Shown: piece by piece, positions 9,834-20,921 of the stretch
Layout of the letters: each line of letters opens with the position of its first letter
How positions within the stretch are numbered: the first letter of the stretch is position 1
From: Vreelandella glaciei
Lineage (GTDB): Bacteria > Pseudomonadota > Gammaproteobacteria > Pseudomonadales > Halomonadaceae
Assembly: GCF_013415125.1 (NCBI RefSeq)
Contig: NZ_JACCDE010000013.1
Location: 59,073-123,072, forward strand
Direction: 5' to 3'
DNA length: 64,000 bases
Notes under the pieces: model-generated
The model's database searches: none
Seen by the model: the letters and a program-made list of their open reading frames with translations, nothing else
Told to the model about the DNA's origin: nothing
Program-made: the position numbers and the translations under genes

Positions 9834-11308
9834 TGTATATCGCCTTTGAGGATATCAACGAACACAGCAACGCCTGGGATGTCTGCATTATCGGCGCGGG
9901 TGCGGCGGGCATTTCCATGGCCGTTACCCTAGCGGAGCGAGGCCACCGGGTACTGCTCTGTGAAGGTGGCGATGCGGACTACAGCGAACGCTCCCAGGAG
10001 TGCTACCGGGGCGACGTCGTCGGCGACCCCTATATTCCCCTGTATGGCGCTCGGCTGCGCCATTTGGGTGGGTCGACCAACCACTGGGGCGGCATTTGTC
10101 GCCCTTTGGATCGCTACGACTTCAATGCCAAAGCCGTCGCCAGCGAAACGGCCTGGCCTATAGGCCGCGATGCGCTGGTTCCTTACTACAGCGCGGCCGT
10201 TACTATGCTCGGTCTGGAACCTACGCCAGCCGATCATGTGGTCCCTGAAGCGGGGCTAAAACGCATCTATTTTTCGCTGGGTCACCCCACACGCATGAAA
10301 GAGAAGTATGCCGCTACGTTGAGCGATTCGACCACTCTGACGTGCTGCCTAACAGCCAACTTGGTGGCACTGGAAACCCAGGCTGGCAAAGTCACCAGCG
10401 CCACTTTTAGCAATTACCGGGGCGACTACCGCAAGGTTCAGGCGCGCTACTTTGTACTGGCCTGCGGCGGCATCGAAAACTCGCGCCTGCTGCTGTGGTG
10501 CAACCAACAACTAGATGGCCAGCTAATCCCCCAAGCCGACACCCTGGGACGCTACTGGATGGAGCACCCCCACGCCACAGTGGGGAAGGCGCTCATTTTT
10601 GAGCCTGCGGCACTGGGTCTGGACGAGGATTACAACGTTTTCCTCTCCCCCACTGCTCGCTCCTTGCGCTCACGACAAATACTCAATTGTGGGCTGCGCT
10701 TGCACCGCATGAACGCTGAAGCTACCCAGGAACTGATTGACGAGCTCGCAGAACAGGCACCCGCGCTGGTGGGTCGGCTGCGTATCTGGCAGGCCCAAGG
10801 TCGGGTGGTGCACGGCGCGTTTCTAAGAGCCGCCTGGGAGCAGGAACCTCGCTATGACAACCGTATTGAGCTAAGCGATGAGCTGGATAAACTGGGAGTG
10901 CCACGTAGCCGGCTGGTGTGGCGGCAATCTGAGCTGGATCGCCACACCATTCGCGAGAGCATGCTACTGCTGGGTGAATACCTGCGTGATAACGAGGTGG
11001 GCAGGCTACAGATGGCTGATTGGCTTGCCGATACGCCGGTGCAACTGCCCACGGAAGGCGAACTTGCTGGACGTCACCACATGGGCGGCACGCGCATGAG
11101 CCTTGTTGCCGAGACGGGTATCGTTAACCCCGACTGCCGTCTATTTGCCCAGGAAAATTGCTACTTGGCGGGCTCCAGCGTTTTTGCTAGCGCAGGGCAC
11201 GCCAACCCCACGTTAACGCTGGTACAGCTGGCCTTGCGACTTTGCGATCATCTGGAGAGTAGGTTAGCGCAAAACGCTAGTGAAGCTGGAGCGGCACCGC
11301 CAGCCTGA
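9833..11308 (+). CDS. GMC-family FAD-dependent oxidoreductase
   Basis: Oxidises an alcohol, sugar or polyol with FAD; the substrate cannot be told from sequence. The 491-residue protein has a Rossmann FAD motif (CIIGAGAAGISMA, about residues 18-30) followed by LCEGGDADY, the HLGGSTNHWGG loop, and the GMC C-terminal domain with GRHHMGGTRMS and the active-site segment GHANPTLTLVQLA (His-Asn pair). It has no signal of its own, consistent with export by the small Tat protein just upstream. It is convergent with apaG, and the coding ends overlap by 32 bases. The pair interrupts the ordinary apaG-apaH junction. Confidence 0.92.
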   Translation: MYIAFEDINEHSNAWDVCIIGAGAAGISMAVTLAERGHRVLLCEGGDADYSERSQECYRGDVVGDPYIPLYGARLRHLGGSTNHWGGICRPLDRYDFNAKAVASETAWPIGRDALVPYYSAAVTMLGLEPTPADHVVPEAGLKRIYFSLGHPTRMKEKYAATLSDSTTLTCCLTANLVALETQAGKVTSATFSNYRGDYRKVQARYFVLACGGIENSRLLLWCNQQLDGQLIPQADTLGRYWMEHPHATVGKALIFEPAALGLDEDYNVFLSPTARSLRSRQILNCGLRLHRMNAEATQELIDELAEQAPALVGRLRIWQAQGRVVHGAFLRAAWEQEPRYDNRIELSDELDKLGVPRSRLVWRQSELDRHTIRESMLLLGEYLRDNEVGRLQMADWLADTPVQLPTEGELAGRHHMGGTRMSLVAETGIVNPDCRLFAQENCYLAGSSVFASAGHANPTLTLVQLALRLCDHLESRLAQNASEAGAAPPA

Positions 11309-11654
11309 ACGGTGTGATAGCCACTTCAAACGCGCGTTGCGTGGAAGTGTCCAGCAACGTATAGGCGCCCTCCATGACCCCCACCGGCGTTTGCAGAATG
11401 GCACGGCTGGTATAGCGAAAGCTCTGGCCAGGGCCAATCAGTGGCTGCTGCCCGACGACGCCTTTGCCGCGCACTTCCTGGCACTCGCCGCTGCCCTGGG
11501 TGATTTTCCAGTAGCGCGCCATGAGCTGCACGCTATGGGGGCTTTGATTGTGGACGGTGATGGTATAGCTGAAGACGTAACGCGACTCCGCATCATTGGA
11601 CTCATCGGCACGGTAGCTAGGCGCAACGTTTACCTCGATAGTTAGACCACTCAC
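11277..11654 (-). CDS. apaG: ApaG, Co2+/Mg2+ efflux-associated domain protein
   Basis: Small protein of the ApaG/DUF525 family with a fibronectin-type fold; its molecular role is not settled. The 125-residue length is typical, with YVFSYTITVHNQSPHSVQL, the GxGVVGQQPLIGPGQSF segment and TPVGVMEGAYTLL. It overlaps the upstream rsmA stop by four bases, so it is coupled to rsmA, as in E. coli. Its 3' end overlaps the convergent GMC gene. Confidence 0.97.
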   Translation of the reverse strand: MSGLTIEVNVAPSYRADESNDAESRYVFSYTITVHNQSPHSVQLMARYWKITQGSGECQEVRGKGVVGQQPLIGPGQSFRYTSRAILQTPVGVMEGAYTLLDTSTQRAFEVAITPFRLAVPLQLH

Positions 11655-12478
11655 GCTTGGCTGCCCCGCTCACTGCTCGCCTGTTCATCGGCGGCGACTC
11701 GATTGGCAATCGCCACGTATTCGGCGACCGTCAGTGTTTGCGGACGGCGGATAGGATCAATACCCAACTCTTCAAGGATTTCAGGACTCACGCGCCCTTT
11801 AAAGTTATTGCGCAGCGTTTTGCGCCGCTGGCCAAACGCGAGCTTCACCAACTCAAACAGCAGCGTGGGGTCTTCTGCAGTATGAGGCAGGGTCGCATGA
11901 GGCGTTAAGCGCACGATGGCCGACTCAACCTTGGGCTGCGGCACAAAGGCTTCCGGCGGCACAATAAATAGCTGCTCGACACTACAGTAGTACTGCGCCA
12001 TAACCGACAGACGCCCCCAGTCGGCACCGCCCGGTTCAGCAGCCAAGCGCTCAACGACTTCTTTTTGCAGCATGAAGTGCATATCCTCTATCGCACTTCC
12101 TGCAGCCAGCAGGTGAATTATCAGCGGCGTGGAGATGTTGTAGGGCAGGTTGCCCACCACACGCAGCGCAGGTCCATCGCCTTTCAGCGCGGCAAAATCA
12201 AACTTCAGCGCATCGCCTTCATGTATCACAAAGTCGGGGTAGTTAAAAAACTGCACTCGCAGGCCAGGGATCAGATCGCGGTCGAGTTCAATTACCTCCA
12301 GATGTCCCGCCGCTTCCAGCAGCGGCTCGGTTAGTGCGCCCTGCCCTGGGCCAATTTCGACAAGGCGATCCGTCGAGCGCGGGCCAACGGCACGAACGAT
12401 CCGCGAAATAATGCCAAGGTCGCGCAAAAAGTTCTGACCAAAGCGTTTACGAGCGCGGTGTTGGGGCACAGTAGACAT
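11651..12478 (-). CDS. rsmA: 16S rRNA (adenine1518/1519-N6)-dimethyltransferase
   Basis: Dimethylates two adjacent adenines near the 3' end of 16S rRNA late in 30S assembly (KsgA). I see the N-terminal RKRFGQNFLRD, the SAM-binding VEIGPGQGALTEPLL, and the catalytic VVGNLPYNIST (NLPY). I chose the ATG at 12478 because AAGGAA stands nine bases upstream and the protein then starts just before the conserved RKRFGQNFL; a longer form would add ten residues. It is coupled to apaG and follows pdxA closely. Confidence 0.97.
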   Translation of the reverse strand: MSTVPQHRARKRFGQNFLRDLGIISRIVRAVGPRSTDRLVEIGPGQGALTEPLLEAAGHLEVIELDRDLIPGLRVQFFNYPDFVIHEGDALKFDFAALKGDGPALRVVGNLPYNISTPLIIHLLAAGSAIEDMHFMLQKEVVERLAAEPGGADWGRLSVMAQYYCSVEQLFIVPPEAFVPQPKVESAIVRLTPHATLPHTAEDPTLLFELVKLAFGQRRKTLRNNFKGRVSPEILEELGIDPIRRPQTLTVAEYVAIANRVAADEQASSERGSQA

Positions 12479-12531
12479 CAAACGGTGTTCCTTGGAGTGC
12501 GGATTCAATCGGGAGTATTTCGCAGCAAATG

Positions 12532-13596
12532 CTAGACAGTAGCAGACAACCGCTGGGTAGCTAGACGGCGTGCAAGGGCGATAGCGACTTTCAGGCTGCC
12601 GGGGTCTGCCACGCCTTTGCCAGCCAGATCCAACGCGGTGCCATGGTCGACCGAAGTGCGTACCAATGGCAAGCCCAGGGTAATATTGGCGGCCTGACCA
12701 AAGCCTGCATATTTTAACACTGCCAAGCCCTGGTCATGGTACATCGCCAGCACCGCATCGACACCGGCCAAGTGACGCGGGGTAAATAGCGTGTCGGCGG
12801 GCAACGGACCAAGGATATCCCTTCCCTCAGCACGAAGAGCATCAAGCGCGGGAATAATAATATCCAGCTCTTCGTGGCCCAGGTGGCCATCTTCACCGGC
12901 ATGCGGGTTTAAGCCACACACGGCAATGCGCGGTTTTGCAATCCCGAACTGGCAATGCAAATCAGCCTCCAGTAAGCGACTAATCCGAGTAACCCGCTCA
13001 AAGGTGATAGCGTCGGCGACGTTGCGCAGAGGCAAGTGGGTGGTCACCAGAGCAACACGTAAATCGCCACTACCCTGCCAGCTTGGCGATGCCGCATGTA
13101 GCGCCGCGTCGGTGGCCAGCATCATCACGACGTCATCAACGCCACAGGCATCACGCAGCCATTCGGTATGGCCGGTAAAGCCTGGGTGACCGCCGTCAAT
13201 AATTACGCCTTTGTGCAGTGGTGCGGTCACCATGGCAGCGGCAAGGCCGCGTTGACAAGCATCGACCGCCATTGCCAGTGTGGCAAGTACGTAATCGGCG
13301 TTGGCTGGATTAAGCACACCTGGCGAGGTAGGGGCATTAAGAGCGACGGACCAAACAGGTAAGGCATTGTCGCCACTTGGGCACTCACCCACCGAACACT
13401 CTACCACCGTAACATCCAGCCCCAGCGCAATTGCGCGCTGGCGCAGCATTTGCGGATCGCCAATGGCCACGGTATTCGGAGGCAGAAGCCCCCGGGCTGC
13501 CAGCATTAACGTTAGTTCAGGGCCGATGCCCGCTGGCTCGCCGGTGGTGACGACCACCGGCAGCGCGCTATCAGCCCTTGAAGTACCAGCTACCAT
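12532..13596 (-). CDS. pdxA: 4-hydroxythreonine-4-phosphate dehydrogenase
   Basis: Oxidises 4-phosphohydroxy-L-threonine in the DXP-dependent pyridoxal phosphate pathway. The 354-residue protein has the N-terminal TTGEPAGIGPEL motif, the metal-binding histidines in GHTEWLRDACG and AMYHDQGLAVLKY, and the GLNPHAGEDGHLG segment. The ATG overlaps the surA stop by one base (TAATG). It is a member of the conserved lptD-surA-pdxA-rsmA-apaG operon. Confidence 0.98.
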   Translation of the reverse strand: MVAGTSRADSALPVVVTTGEPAGIGPELTLMLAARGLLPPNTVAIGDPQMLRQRAIALGLDVTVVECSVGECPSGDNALPVWSVALNAPTSPGVLNPANADYVLATLAMAVDACQRGLAAAMVTAPLHKGVIIDGGHPGFTGHTEWLRDACGVDDVVMMLATDAALHAASPSWQGSGDLRVALVTTHLPLRNVADAITFERVTRISRLLEADLHCQFGIAKPRIAVCGLNPHAGEDGHLGHEELDIIIPALDALRAEGRDILGPLPADTLFTPRHLAGVDAVLAMYHDQGLAVLKYAGFGQAANITLGLPLVRTSVDHGTALDLAGKGVADPGSLKVAIALARRLATQRLSATV

Positions 13597-14621
13597 TAGA
13601 GACGAACATCAACAAAAGCCTGTGAGCGAATCTCTTGCTGCCAGGTTTCAAGCTCTTCATTGGCACGGCGTTGGAAGATTGCTTGGCGCACCTGCTCGCG
13701 CTGGCTCTCCTGAGTAACGTTCTGACGACGACGCTCTTCTACCTCAATCACGTGGTAGCCAAACTGAGAGCGCACCGGTTGTGATATCTGGTTAACGCCT
13801 AGGTCACGCATTGCTTCCTCAAACGCTGGAACGGTTTGCCCTGGGCGCACCCAGCCAAGCTCTCCCCCGTTGAGTGCCGTACCGCTGTCATCGCTATACT
13901 CGCGCGCTACAGAGGCAAAATCATCACCTTGAGACAAGCGCTGACGCACTTCTTCGGCTCGGGCACGCGCCTGATTTTCATCCCGGTTAGGCGTCAGCTC
14001 GATTAATACGTGGCGGGCCCGCGTCTCTTCAATGAAGTTCTGCTCGCCGGTCTGCCCCTGCTGCTGGTCTAAAAAGCGCTCAACGTCACGATCACTAACC
14101 GTCACACGATTACTGATTTGGCGCTGCTGCACCTGACGCATCAGCATTTCGCGGCGAATATCTTCGCGCACGCTCGCCAGCGTCATGCCGTCAGCTTCCA
14201 CCGCATCAGCAAACTCATCCAGCGTCATGCCGTTGGATTCGGCAATCGCTCGCACCTGACCGTTTAGCTCGGTATCATCAATAGTCAGACTGGCATCTTC
14301 CGCCATCTGTAGTTGAATCTCTTCCATCACCATGCGCTCAAGCACCTGTCGCTCCAACTGGGAGCGCGGGGGAAGGTTACCGCCTTGGGCCTGCGCCTGC
14401 TGCTCGACTTTCGCCATACGATCGTCTAGTTCGCTGCGCATAATCACATCGTTATTGACCACGGCCACCACACTATCCAGCGCCTGACGCTGAGTGGACT
14501 GGAAGTTCTGCGCCTGGAGCGCCAGCGGGGCCAACGCAAAGCTAGCGCCAACGCAGAGGGCGAGTAGGCTACCAGCAGAAAGCTGCTTCATTCGGCCTAG
14601 CAAGGGCTGTCTCATTTTCAT
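13596..14621 (-). CDS. surA: Periplasmic chaperone SurA, single-parvulin form
   Basis: Periplasmic chaperone and peptidyl-prolyl isomerase that escorts outer-membrane proteins to the BAM complex. The protein has a signal peptide ending near ALQAQ, an N-terminal chaperone domain (VVAVVNNDVIMRSELDDRM), and only one clear parvulin domain (ARHVLIELTP to SQFGYHVIEVEERR). The E. coli protein has two. I prefer the ATG at 14621, which gives a good signal peptide and has AAGAGA upstream. An ATG at 14660, directly abutting the lptD stop, would add 13 residues. Confidence 0.93.
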   Translation of the reverse strand: MKMRQPLLGRMKQLSAGSLLALCVGASFALAPLALQAQNFQSTQRQALDSVVAVVNNDVIMRSELDDRMAKVEQQAQAQGGNLPPRSQLERQVLERMVMEEIQLQMAEDASLTIDDTELNGQVRAIAESNGMTLDEFADAVEADGMTLASVREDIRREMLMRQVQQRQISNRVTVSDRDVERFLDQQQGQTGEQNFIEETRARHVLIELTPNRDENQARARAEEVRQRLSQGDDFASVAREYSDDSGTALNGGELGWVRPGQTVPAFEEAMRDLGVNQISQPVRSQFGYHVIEVEERRRQNVTQESQREQVRQAIFQRRANEELETWQQEIRSQAFVDVRL

Positions 14622-14660
14622 TACAAACGTCTCTTTCATTAGCCATTCTATGGAAGTCAT

Positions 14661-17111
14661 TTACAGGGCAGTCGGACGATAGCCAGGAATGGTCTGTTCA
14701 AAATAGCTGTCCGCATTCTGGCCAATGCCACCTAAGCCACGGAACACGAAGCGCAAAAATAGCCCACGATCATTAAAGTCATCATCAATGCGGGCAGTAT
14801 CATCGTCATCGACCCATTCACGCCAGACAAGCTGCAGGCCATAACAGCAGTTGTTCCACTGTACGCCTGCCAGCTGCTCAAGCGAGCGGTCATTGGTTTG
14901 ATCGTGAAGGTAGCGACCGATCAAATCAATGCTAGTACTGGCTTTCCAGGCAAACGACAGATCCCACTCTTCACGGTTATAGTCGCGAAAGCCATCATCG
15001 CCCTGCAACACGCTCGGGTCGAACCCTTCGATCTCCCAACGGTAGCCAAGGTTCACTACGTGCCCTTCGGGATGGCGATAACGTACATCAACGCTTGAGC
15101 GTTCAGTGCGATCACGATGATCATCGTAGAGCCATTCGTAGCCACTACTCCAGCGATCATTAATTTGCCAATCAAGGCGGGTCACTAGTGGTGAGCGATC
15201 CCGGGTGGCCTGATAGTAGCTTTCAGGATTAACGTTGGGGTTTTCTTCCGGCCGATCTGGCAGCGTATCCGCATCGCCTTCGCTATCGATTCGGCGATCA
15301 TCAAAGTAAACACTCTGCCCAACCCCAAACGAGAGTCGATCACGACCGGACGCATCCTCAAGCAGGCGCGACTGCACGCCATAAGAGATCCGGTTGAGAT
15401 CACCCACTCGGTCAGCGCCGGAAAAGCGCTGGGCGGACCAGAGCTGATCCCAGGAAAACGCACGTTCGCGGCTGTCAAAGTCCGGCAGCTCAGTTTGATC
15501 GGTACGTGGCACGTAGGCATAGTTCAGACGCGGCTCTAAGGTTTGGCGATACTCGCGCCCGCCGAGGGCAAGCTCGCGCTCAAAGATCAAGCCACTATCG
15601 ACCGAGGTTAGCGCAATGCTGCGGCTGGGTGAGTCACCCCGCTCCGTTTCACGCTCGCCATAATCCAGCTCATAGGCGGTGTTCCACAGTTCAGTACGCG
15701 GTTCTAAATAGCCCCAGGGCCGTTCAAAGCGCCAGCCAACAACAGGCGTGAGGTGCAATCGGCTACCGGTGGCCGCCTCACGCTCCGGCACACGACGTTC
15801 ATCCACATCGCGCCAGAAATAGGTCGCGTTAGAACGCCACTGTGTATAGAGGCCGTTGTCGAACTGCCAGTTCGCATTGGCGCTCAGGCTCGGCAGTTGA
15901 TAAAAGGGTTTATCGCTATCGCTAAGTGGATCTTCCAAACGCTGGAAACCCTGGGCCCGGGCGTCTAATTGCCAGCGTTGGCCGCGGTAATCGACCTGGG
16001 CCAAGCGCTCCATGCTGGCGCGATCATTTTCGCCGAACTCGCCGCCAAAGTCATCAAAATAGCGCCCGTCACTGGCTGCACCATAGCGCAGCCGGTAATT
16101 GCTACGCTCGTTTACCCGCCCTGCATGGCGGGCATCCACATACCAACGATCCTCGCCTTCAAAGCGATTTTCTCCACCGCCGGAGCCGCCGTTATCGCTA
16201 TTTAAATAGCCGCCTTCGACGATGCCTGAACTTTCCTCAAGCAGATAGCGGTACTCACCGTTCATCAGCAAACCGTGGTCGCTCATCCAGCGTGGCGTAA
16301 TGGTCGCATCGTGGTTAGCGGCGATATTCCAATAAAACGGCTGGGCGTAATCAAAACCATCCGATGAAAAACCTATCGATGGGGAGAGCAGACCAGTGTG
16401 ACGACGATCGTCAATGGGAAAACGTAGCCATGGCCAGTAAAACACCGGCACATCTTTTACGTGTAAACGCGCATGACGCGCCGTACCGTAACCTTCGGCC
16501 TGATACAGACGAATATCGCTACTGACCAGTTCCCAGCTATTGGCGCCCGGGTCACAGGTCGTGAAGCTGGCGTCCTGCAGACGATACTCGCCCTCTGCCG
16601 TCTGCTCTAACTGATTTGCCTGACCGCGCAAGTGCTGGTCGTAAAGCACATAATGGCTATTCCCCAACGTCGCACGGTCTTCGTTTAGCCTGAGCATGGC
16701 CTGCTCGCCGCGCACCAGCGCACGCCCATCGCGTATGGCGATATTGCCTTCGGCGTCAACCTGCTGGCGGTCGGCGGGTAAAAAGACACGCTCCGCTTCC
16801 ACTTCTTCATTGCCGCGACGCAGCACCACATCACCACGCAGCAGTGCCTCGCCGTCGGCGGCGTAATCGACGTCGCTGGCCTCAAGCGAGAGGGTTTCCG
16901 GGTTCTCTTCTGCGGGTAAGCGGTAGCTGGGCATGACGTAGCGCCCACGGCACAATTGATTGGCCGCTTCCTCTTCTCCCCAGGCTTGCCAATCTAACGC
17001 TTCCGCAGGCATGTCTTGGTCTTGAGCCACCGCCGTAAACGAGGCGCCAGCAAGCAAACTGCTCATCAGCGTATGCGCAACCGGCAACGTGCGCGAAAAT
17101 CGCTTGCCCAT
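14661..17111 (-). CDS. lptD: LPS-assembly protein LptD
   Basis: Outer-membrane beta-barrel that inserts lipopolysaccharide into the outer leaflet with the lipoprotein LptE. The protein of about 816 residues has a signal sequence ending near TAVAQ, an OstA-like jellyroll (YAADGEALLRGDVVLRRGNEEVEAERV), and a large C-terminal barrel with many aromatic-ended strands. CCYGLQLVWREW near the C-terminus supplies the adjacent cysteines used in the LptD disulfides. The ATG at 17111 has AGGA upstream. It is the first gene of its operon, divergent from amgK. Confidence 0.98.
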   Translation of the reverse strand: MGKRFSRTLPVAHTLMSSLLAGASFTAVAQDQDMPAEALDWQAWGEEEAANQLCRGRYVMPSYRLPAEENPETLSLEASDVDYAADGEALLRGDVVLRRGNEEVEAERVFLPADRQQVDAEGNIAIRDGRALVRGEQAMLRLNEDRATLGNSHYVLYDQHLRGQANQLEQTAEGEYRLQDASFTTCDPGANSWELVSSDIRLYQAEGYGTARHARLHVKDVPVFYWPWLRFPIDDRRHTGLLSPSIGFSSDGFDYAQPFYWNIAANHDATITPRWMSDHGLLMNGEYRYLLEESSGIVEGGYLNSDNGGSGGGENRFEGEDRWYVDARHAGRVNERSNYRLRYGAASDGRYFDDFGGEFGENDRASMERLAQVDYRGQRWQLDARAQGFQRLEDPLSDSDKPFYQLPSLSANANWQFDNGLYTQWRSNATYFWRDVDERRVPEREAATGSRLHLTPVVGWRFERPWGYLEPRTELWNTAYELDYGERETERGDSPSRSIALTSVDSGLIFERELALGGREYRQTLEPRLNYAYVPRTDQTELPDFDSRERAFSWDQLWSAQRFSGADRVGDLNRISYGVQSRLLEDASGRDRLSFGVGQSVYFDDRRIDSEGDADTLPDRPEENPNVNPESYYQATRDRSPLVTRLDWQINDRWSSGYEWLYDDHRDRTERSSVDVRYRHPEGHVVNLGYRWEIEGFDPSVLQGDDGFRDYNREEWDLSFAWKASTSIDLIGRYLHDQTNDRSLEQLAGVQWNNCCYGLQLVWREWVDDDDTARIDDDFNDRGLFLRFVFRGLGGIGQNADSYFEQTIPGYRPTAL

Positions 17112-17181
17112 GTTCGTTATCCTTGGCATCCAGAATCGGTATTATACAGCCCGCATGATGCCCGACCAGCAAGGAGCTTGC

Positions 17182-18869
<1,688 letters not shown>

Positions 18870-18872
18870 CTG

Positions 18873-19283
18873 ATGCATCCGGACTATTTACATGCGGCAA
18901 TCGCTGATACGCCACGGGTAGCGGTCTACGGCACGCTGAAGCAGGGTTTCAACAACGCCCACTGGTTAAGCGGCGCCAGAAGATTGGGTAGCGATACCAC
19001 CCGCGCCCTCACACTCTACGATATCGGCCCCTACCCTGGCGCCAAGTGGCAAGCGTCCAAAGGCGTCATTATAGAGATTTATGAGATTAGCATTGACCAG
19101 CTGGCCCAGCTAGACCGGCTGGAGGGCTACCGTATCGACGCCCCTGCGCAGGGCGAGTATGACCGCCAGCAAATAGCCACCCATTTTGGTCGTGCCTGGG
19201 TCTATCTTTACAATCCAGGAGTAGCGGGTAAGCGAGCCATTTGCGAAGGCGGCTGGGAGATGCCCTACACTGGCCATGATTAA
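18873..19283 (+). CDS. Gamma-glutamylcyclotransferase-like (AIG2/GGCT fold) protein
   Basis: The 136-residue protein has the family motif VYGTLKQGFNNAHWL, which binds the gamma-glutamyl amine, and the later catalytic-type acidic segment LDRLEGYR. It ends near WVYLYN. Members release 5-oxoproline from gamma-glutamyl compounds; the physiological substrate is unknown. It starts three bases after murU and is probably co-transcribed. Confidence 0.85.
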   Translation: MHPDYLHAAIADTPRVAVYGTLKQGFNNAHWLSGARRLGSDTTRALTLYDIGPYPGAKWQASKGVIIEIYEISIDQLAQLDRLEGYRIDAPAQGEYDRQQIATHFGRAWVYLYNPGVAGKRAICEGGWEMPYTGHD

Positions 19284-19385
19284 TAATGCCGGTGATAAAC
19301 AACAGAAGCGTTGAGAAGAGGCGCGCAGGCCAAGAAATGTTATGCTGCGCGACTTACCTTTCGTCGCCTAGATGAGGAGAGCCGC

Positions 19386-19805
19386 GTGAAAGCACGGGTA
19401 AAATGGACAGAAGGCCGTCAATTTGTGGCGGAATCCGGTAGCGGGCACAGCGTTGTCATCGACGGCCCGCCCGACCACGGTGGCCGTAATACAGGGCCCC
19501 GCCCAATGGAAATGCTGTTGATGGGCATGGGCAGTTGCACCGCTTTTGACATCTTGAACATTCTCGATAAAGCGCGTGCCGATGTCACCGACTGCGTTGC
19601 GGAACTTGACGCCGAACGCGCTGATGAAGTCCCCGCCGTCTTTACCAAGATCCACGTTCATTTCGTGGTGACCGGGCATGCATTGAAAGAGAAGCAGGTT
19701 CAACGCGCCGTTGAACTCTCCGCTGAAAAGTACTGCAGTGCGTCGATCATGTTGGTTAATGGCGGCGTAGAGATCACTCACTCTTTTGAGATTATCGAGG
19801 CTTGA
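19386..19805 (+). CDS. OsmC-family redox protein (YhfA-like)
   Basis: The 139-residue OsmC/Ohr-fold protein has the first cysteine in LLMGMGSCTAFDIL and the second in EKYCSASIMLVNG, the reactive pair of the family. By similarity it may reduce peroxides. The GTG start is preceded by GAGGAGA at 19374-19380 and gives the expected N-terminus MKARVKWTEGRQF. Upstream in-frame ATG codons lack this site. Confidence 0.88.
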   Translation: MKARVKWTEGRQFVAESGSGHSVVIDGPPDHGGRNTGPRPMEMLLMGMGSCTAFDILNILDKARADVTDCVAELDAERADEVPAVFTKIHVHFVVTGHALKEKQVQRAVELSAEKYCSASIMLVNGGVEITHSFEIIEA

Positions 19806-19911
19806 GCGGCTGTTTGTACGTGCAGCGCTTGGCTCTCTCGGCTAGCGCCGCTGCTTACCCAACCGCGGTGGCAAAAAAAGTAGTTCAGTCGGATGCAAGC
19901 AAACGCCTTGA

Positions 19912-19936
19912 CGGGCATAATACGCCCGCTTGTTTT
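19912..19936 (+). terminator. Weak hairpin terminator candidate after the OsmC gene
   Basis: CGGGC (19912-19916) and GCCCG (19924-19928) flank a 7-base AT-rich loop and are followed by CTTGTTTT. It lies between the OsmC gene and speD. The short stem makes it uncertain. Confidence 0.3.
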
Positions 19937-20064
19937 ACCTTCACCTGTGCTGTCGCCACCCTGCTTTATCGAGTGGGGTTACACCGCAGCGATGGTGGCA
20001 ACGTCTTATCGGTTCCGGCGCTGGCTCGTCGGGGTGTCTTCACCTGCCATAAGGAGGCTCGGAC

Positions 20065-20859
20065 ATGACAGATAATCTCCGACTCCACGGGTTTAACAAC
20101 CTGACAAGCTCTTTGAGCTTCAACATTTACGACATTTGTTACGCCAAAACCGAAGAGCAGCGTGCGGCTTATATCGACTATATCGATGAGCTCTACAACG
20201 CCGAACGCTTGACGCAGATTCTGAAAGACGTCACCAACATTATCGGCGCTCATGTGCTGAATATCGCCCGCCAGGACTATGAGCCCCACGGCGCAAGCGT
20301 GACGATCCTGATCGCTGAGCATGAGCTGGATGACGCCGCGCCTGAGCAGATTAAGCCGGGCCCCGGCCCACTGCCAGAGACGGTGGTTGGGCACTTAGAT
20401 AAGAGTCACGTTACGGTGCATAGCTACCCTGAGTCGCACCCTGACAACGGCATCAGCACCTTCCGTCTGGACATTGATGTCTCGACCTGTGGTCATATCA
20501 GCCCGCTTAAAGCGCTGAATTACCTGATCCACAGCTTCGACTCCGACATCGTCACCATGGATTATCGAGTACGCGGCTTTACCCGTGACGTAGACGGCAA
20601 GAAGCTGTTTATCGATCACGGCATTACCTCCATCCAAGACTACCTTGCTGAAGATACCAAGCATGCGTATCAGATGATGGATGTAAACGTGTATCAGGAA
20701 AACATGTTCCATACCAAGATGCTGCTCAAAGATTTCGAGCTGGAAAATTATCTGTTCGGTACGTCACGGCGCGATATTACCTTTGAAGAAGCGCGTGACA
20801 TTGAGAGCCGTTTGCGTAAAGAGATGCTGGAGATTTTCTACTCCCGCAATTTGGATTAA
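20065..20859 (+). CDS. speD: S-adenosylmethionine decarboxylase proenzyme
   Basis: Pyruvoyl enzyme that makes decarboxylated SAM, the aminopropyl donor for spermidine. The 264-residue proenzyme is of the enterobacterial class. The self-cleavage and pyruvoyl-forming serine is in [12 protein letters not shown], and the conserved [16 protein letters not shown] carries the catalytic cysteine. AAGGAGG stands eight bases before the ATG. A clear terminator follows. Confidence 0.97.
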   Translation: MTDNLRLHGFNNLTSSLSFNIYDICYAKTEEQRAAYIDYIDELYNAERLTQILKDVTNIIGAHVLNIARQDYEPHGASVTILIAEHELDDAAPEQIKPGPGPLPETVVGHLDKSHVTVHSYPESHPDNGISTFRLDIDVSTCGHISPLKALNYLIHSFDSDIVTMDYRVRGFTRDVDGKKLFIDHGITSIQDYLAEDTKHAYQMMDVNVYQENMFHTKMLLKDFELENYLFGTSRRDITFEEARDIESRLRKEMLEIFYSRNLD

Positions 20860-20877
20860 GCGTCGCCTCTGAATGCC

Positions 20878-20904
20878 AAAAGCCAGCTCACACTGGCTTT
20901 TTTT
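20878..20904 (+). terminator. Intrinsic terminator after speD
   Basis: AAAAGCCAG (20878-20886) pairs with CTGGCTTTT (20893-20901) across a 6-base loop. The T run continues to 20904. It separates speD from the convergent acyltransferase gene and can work in both directions. Confidence 0.85.
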
Positions 20905-20921
20905 GTGGCGCTTATGTGGGA

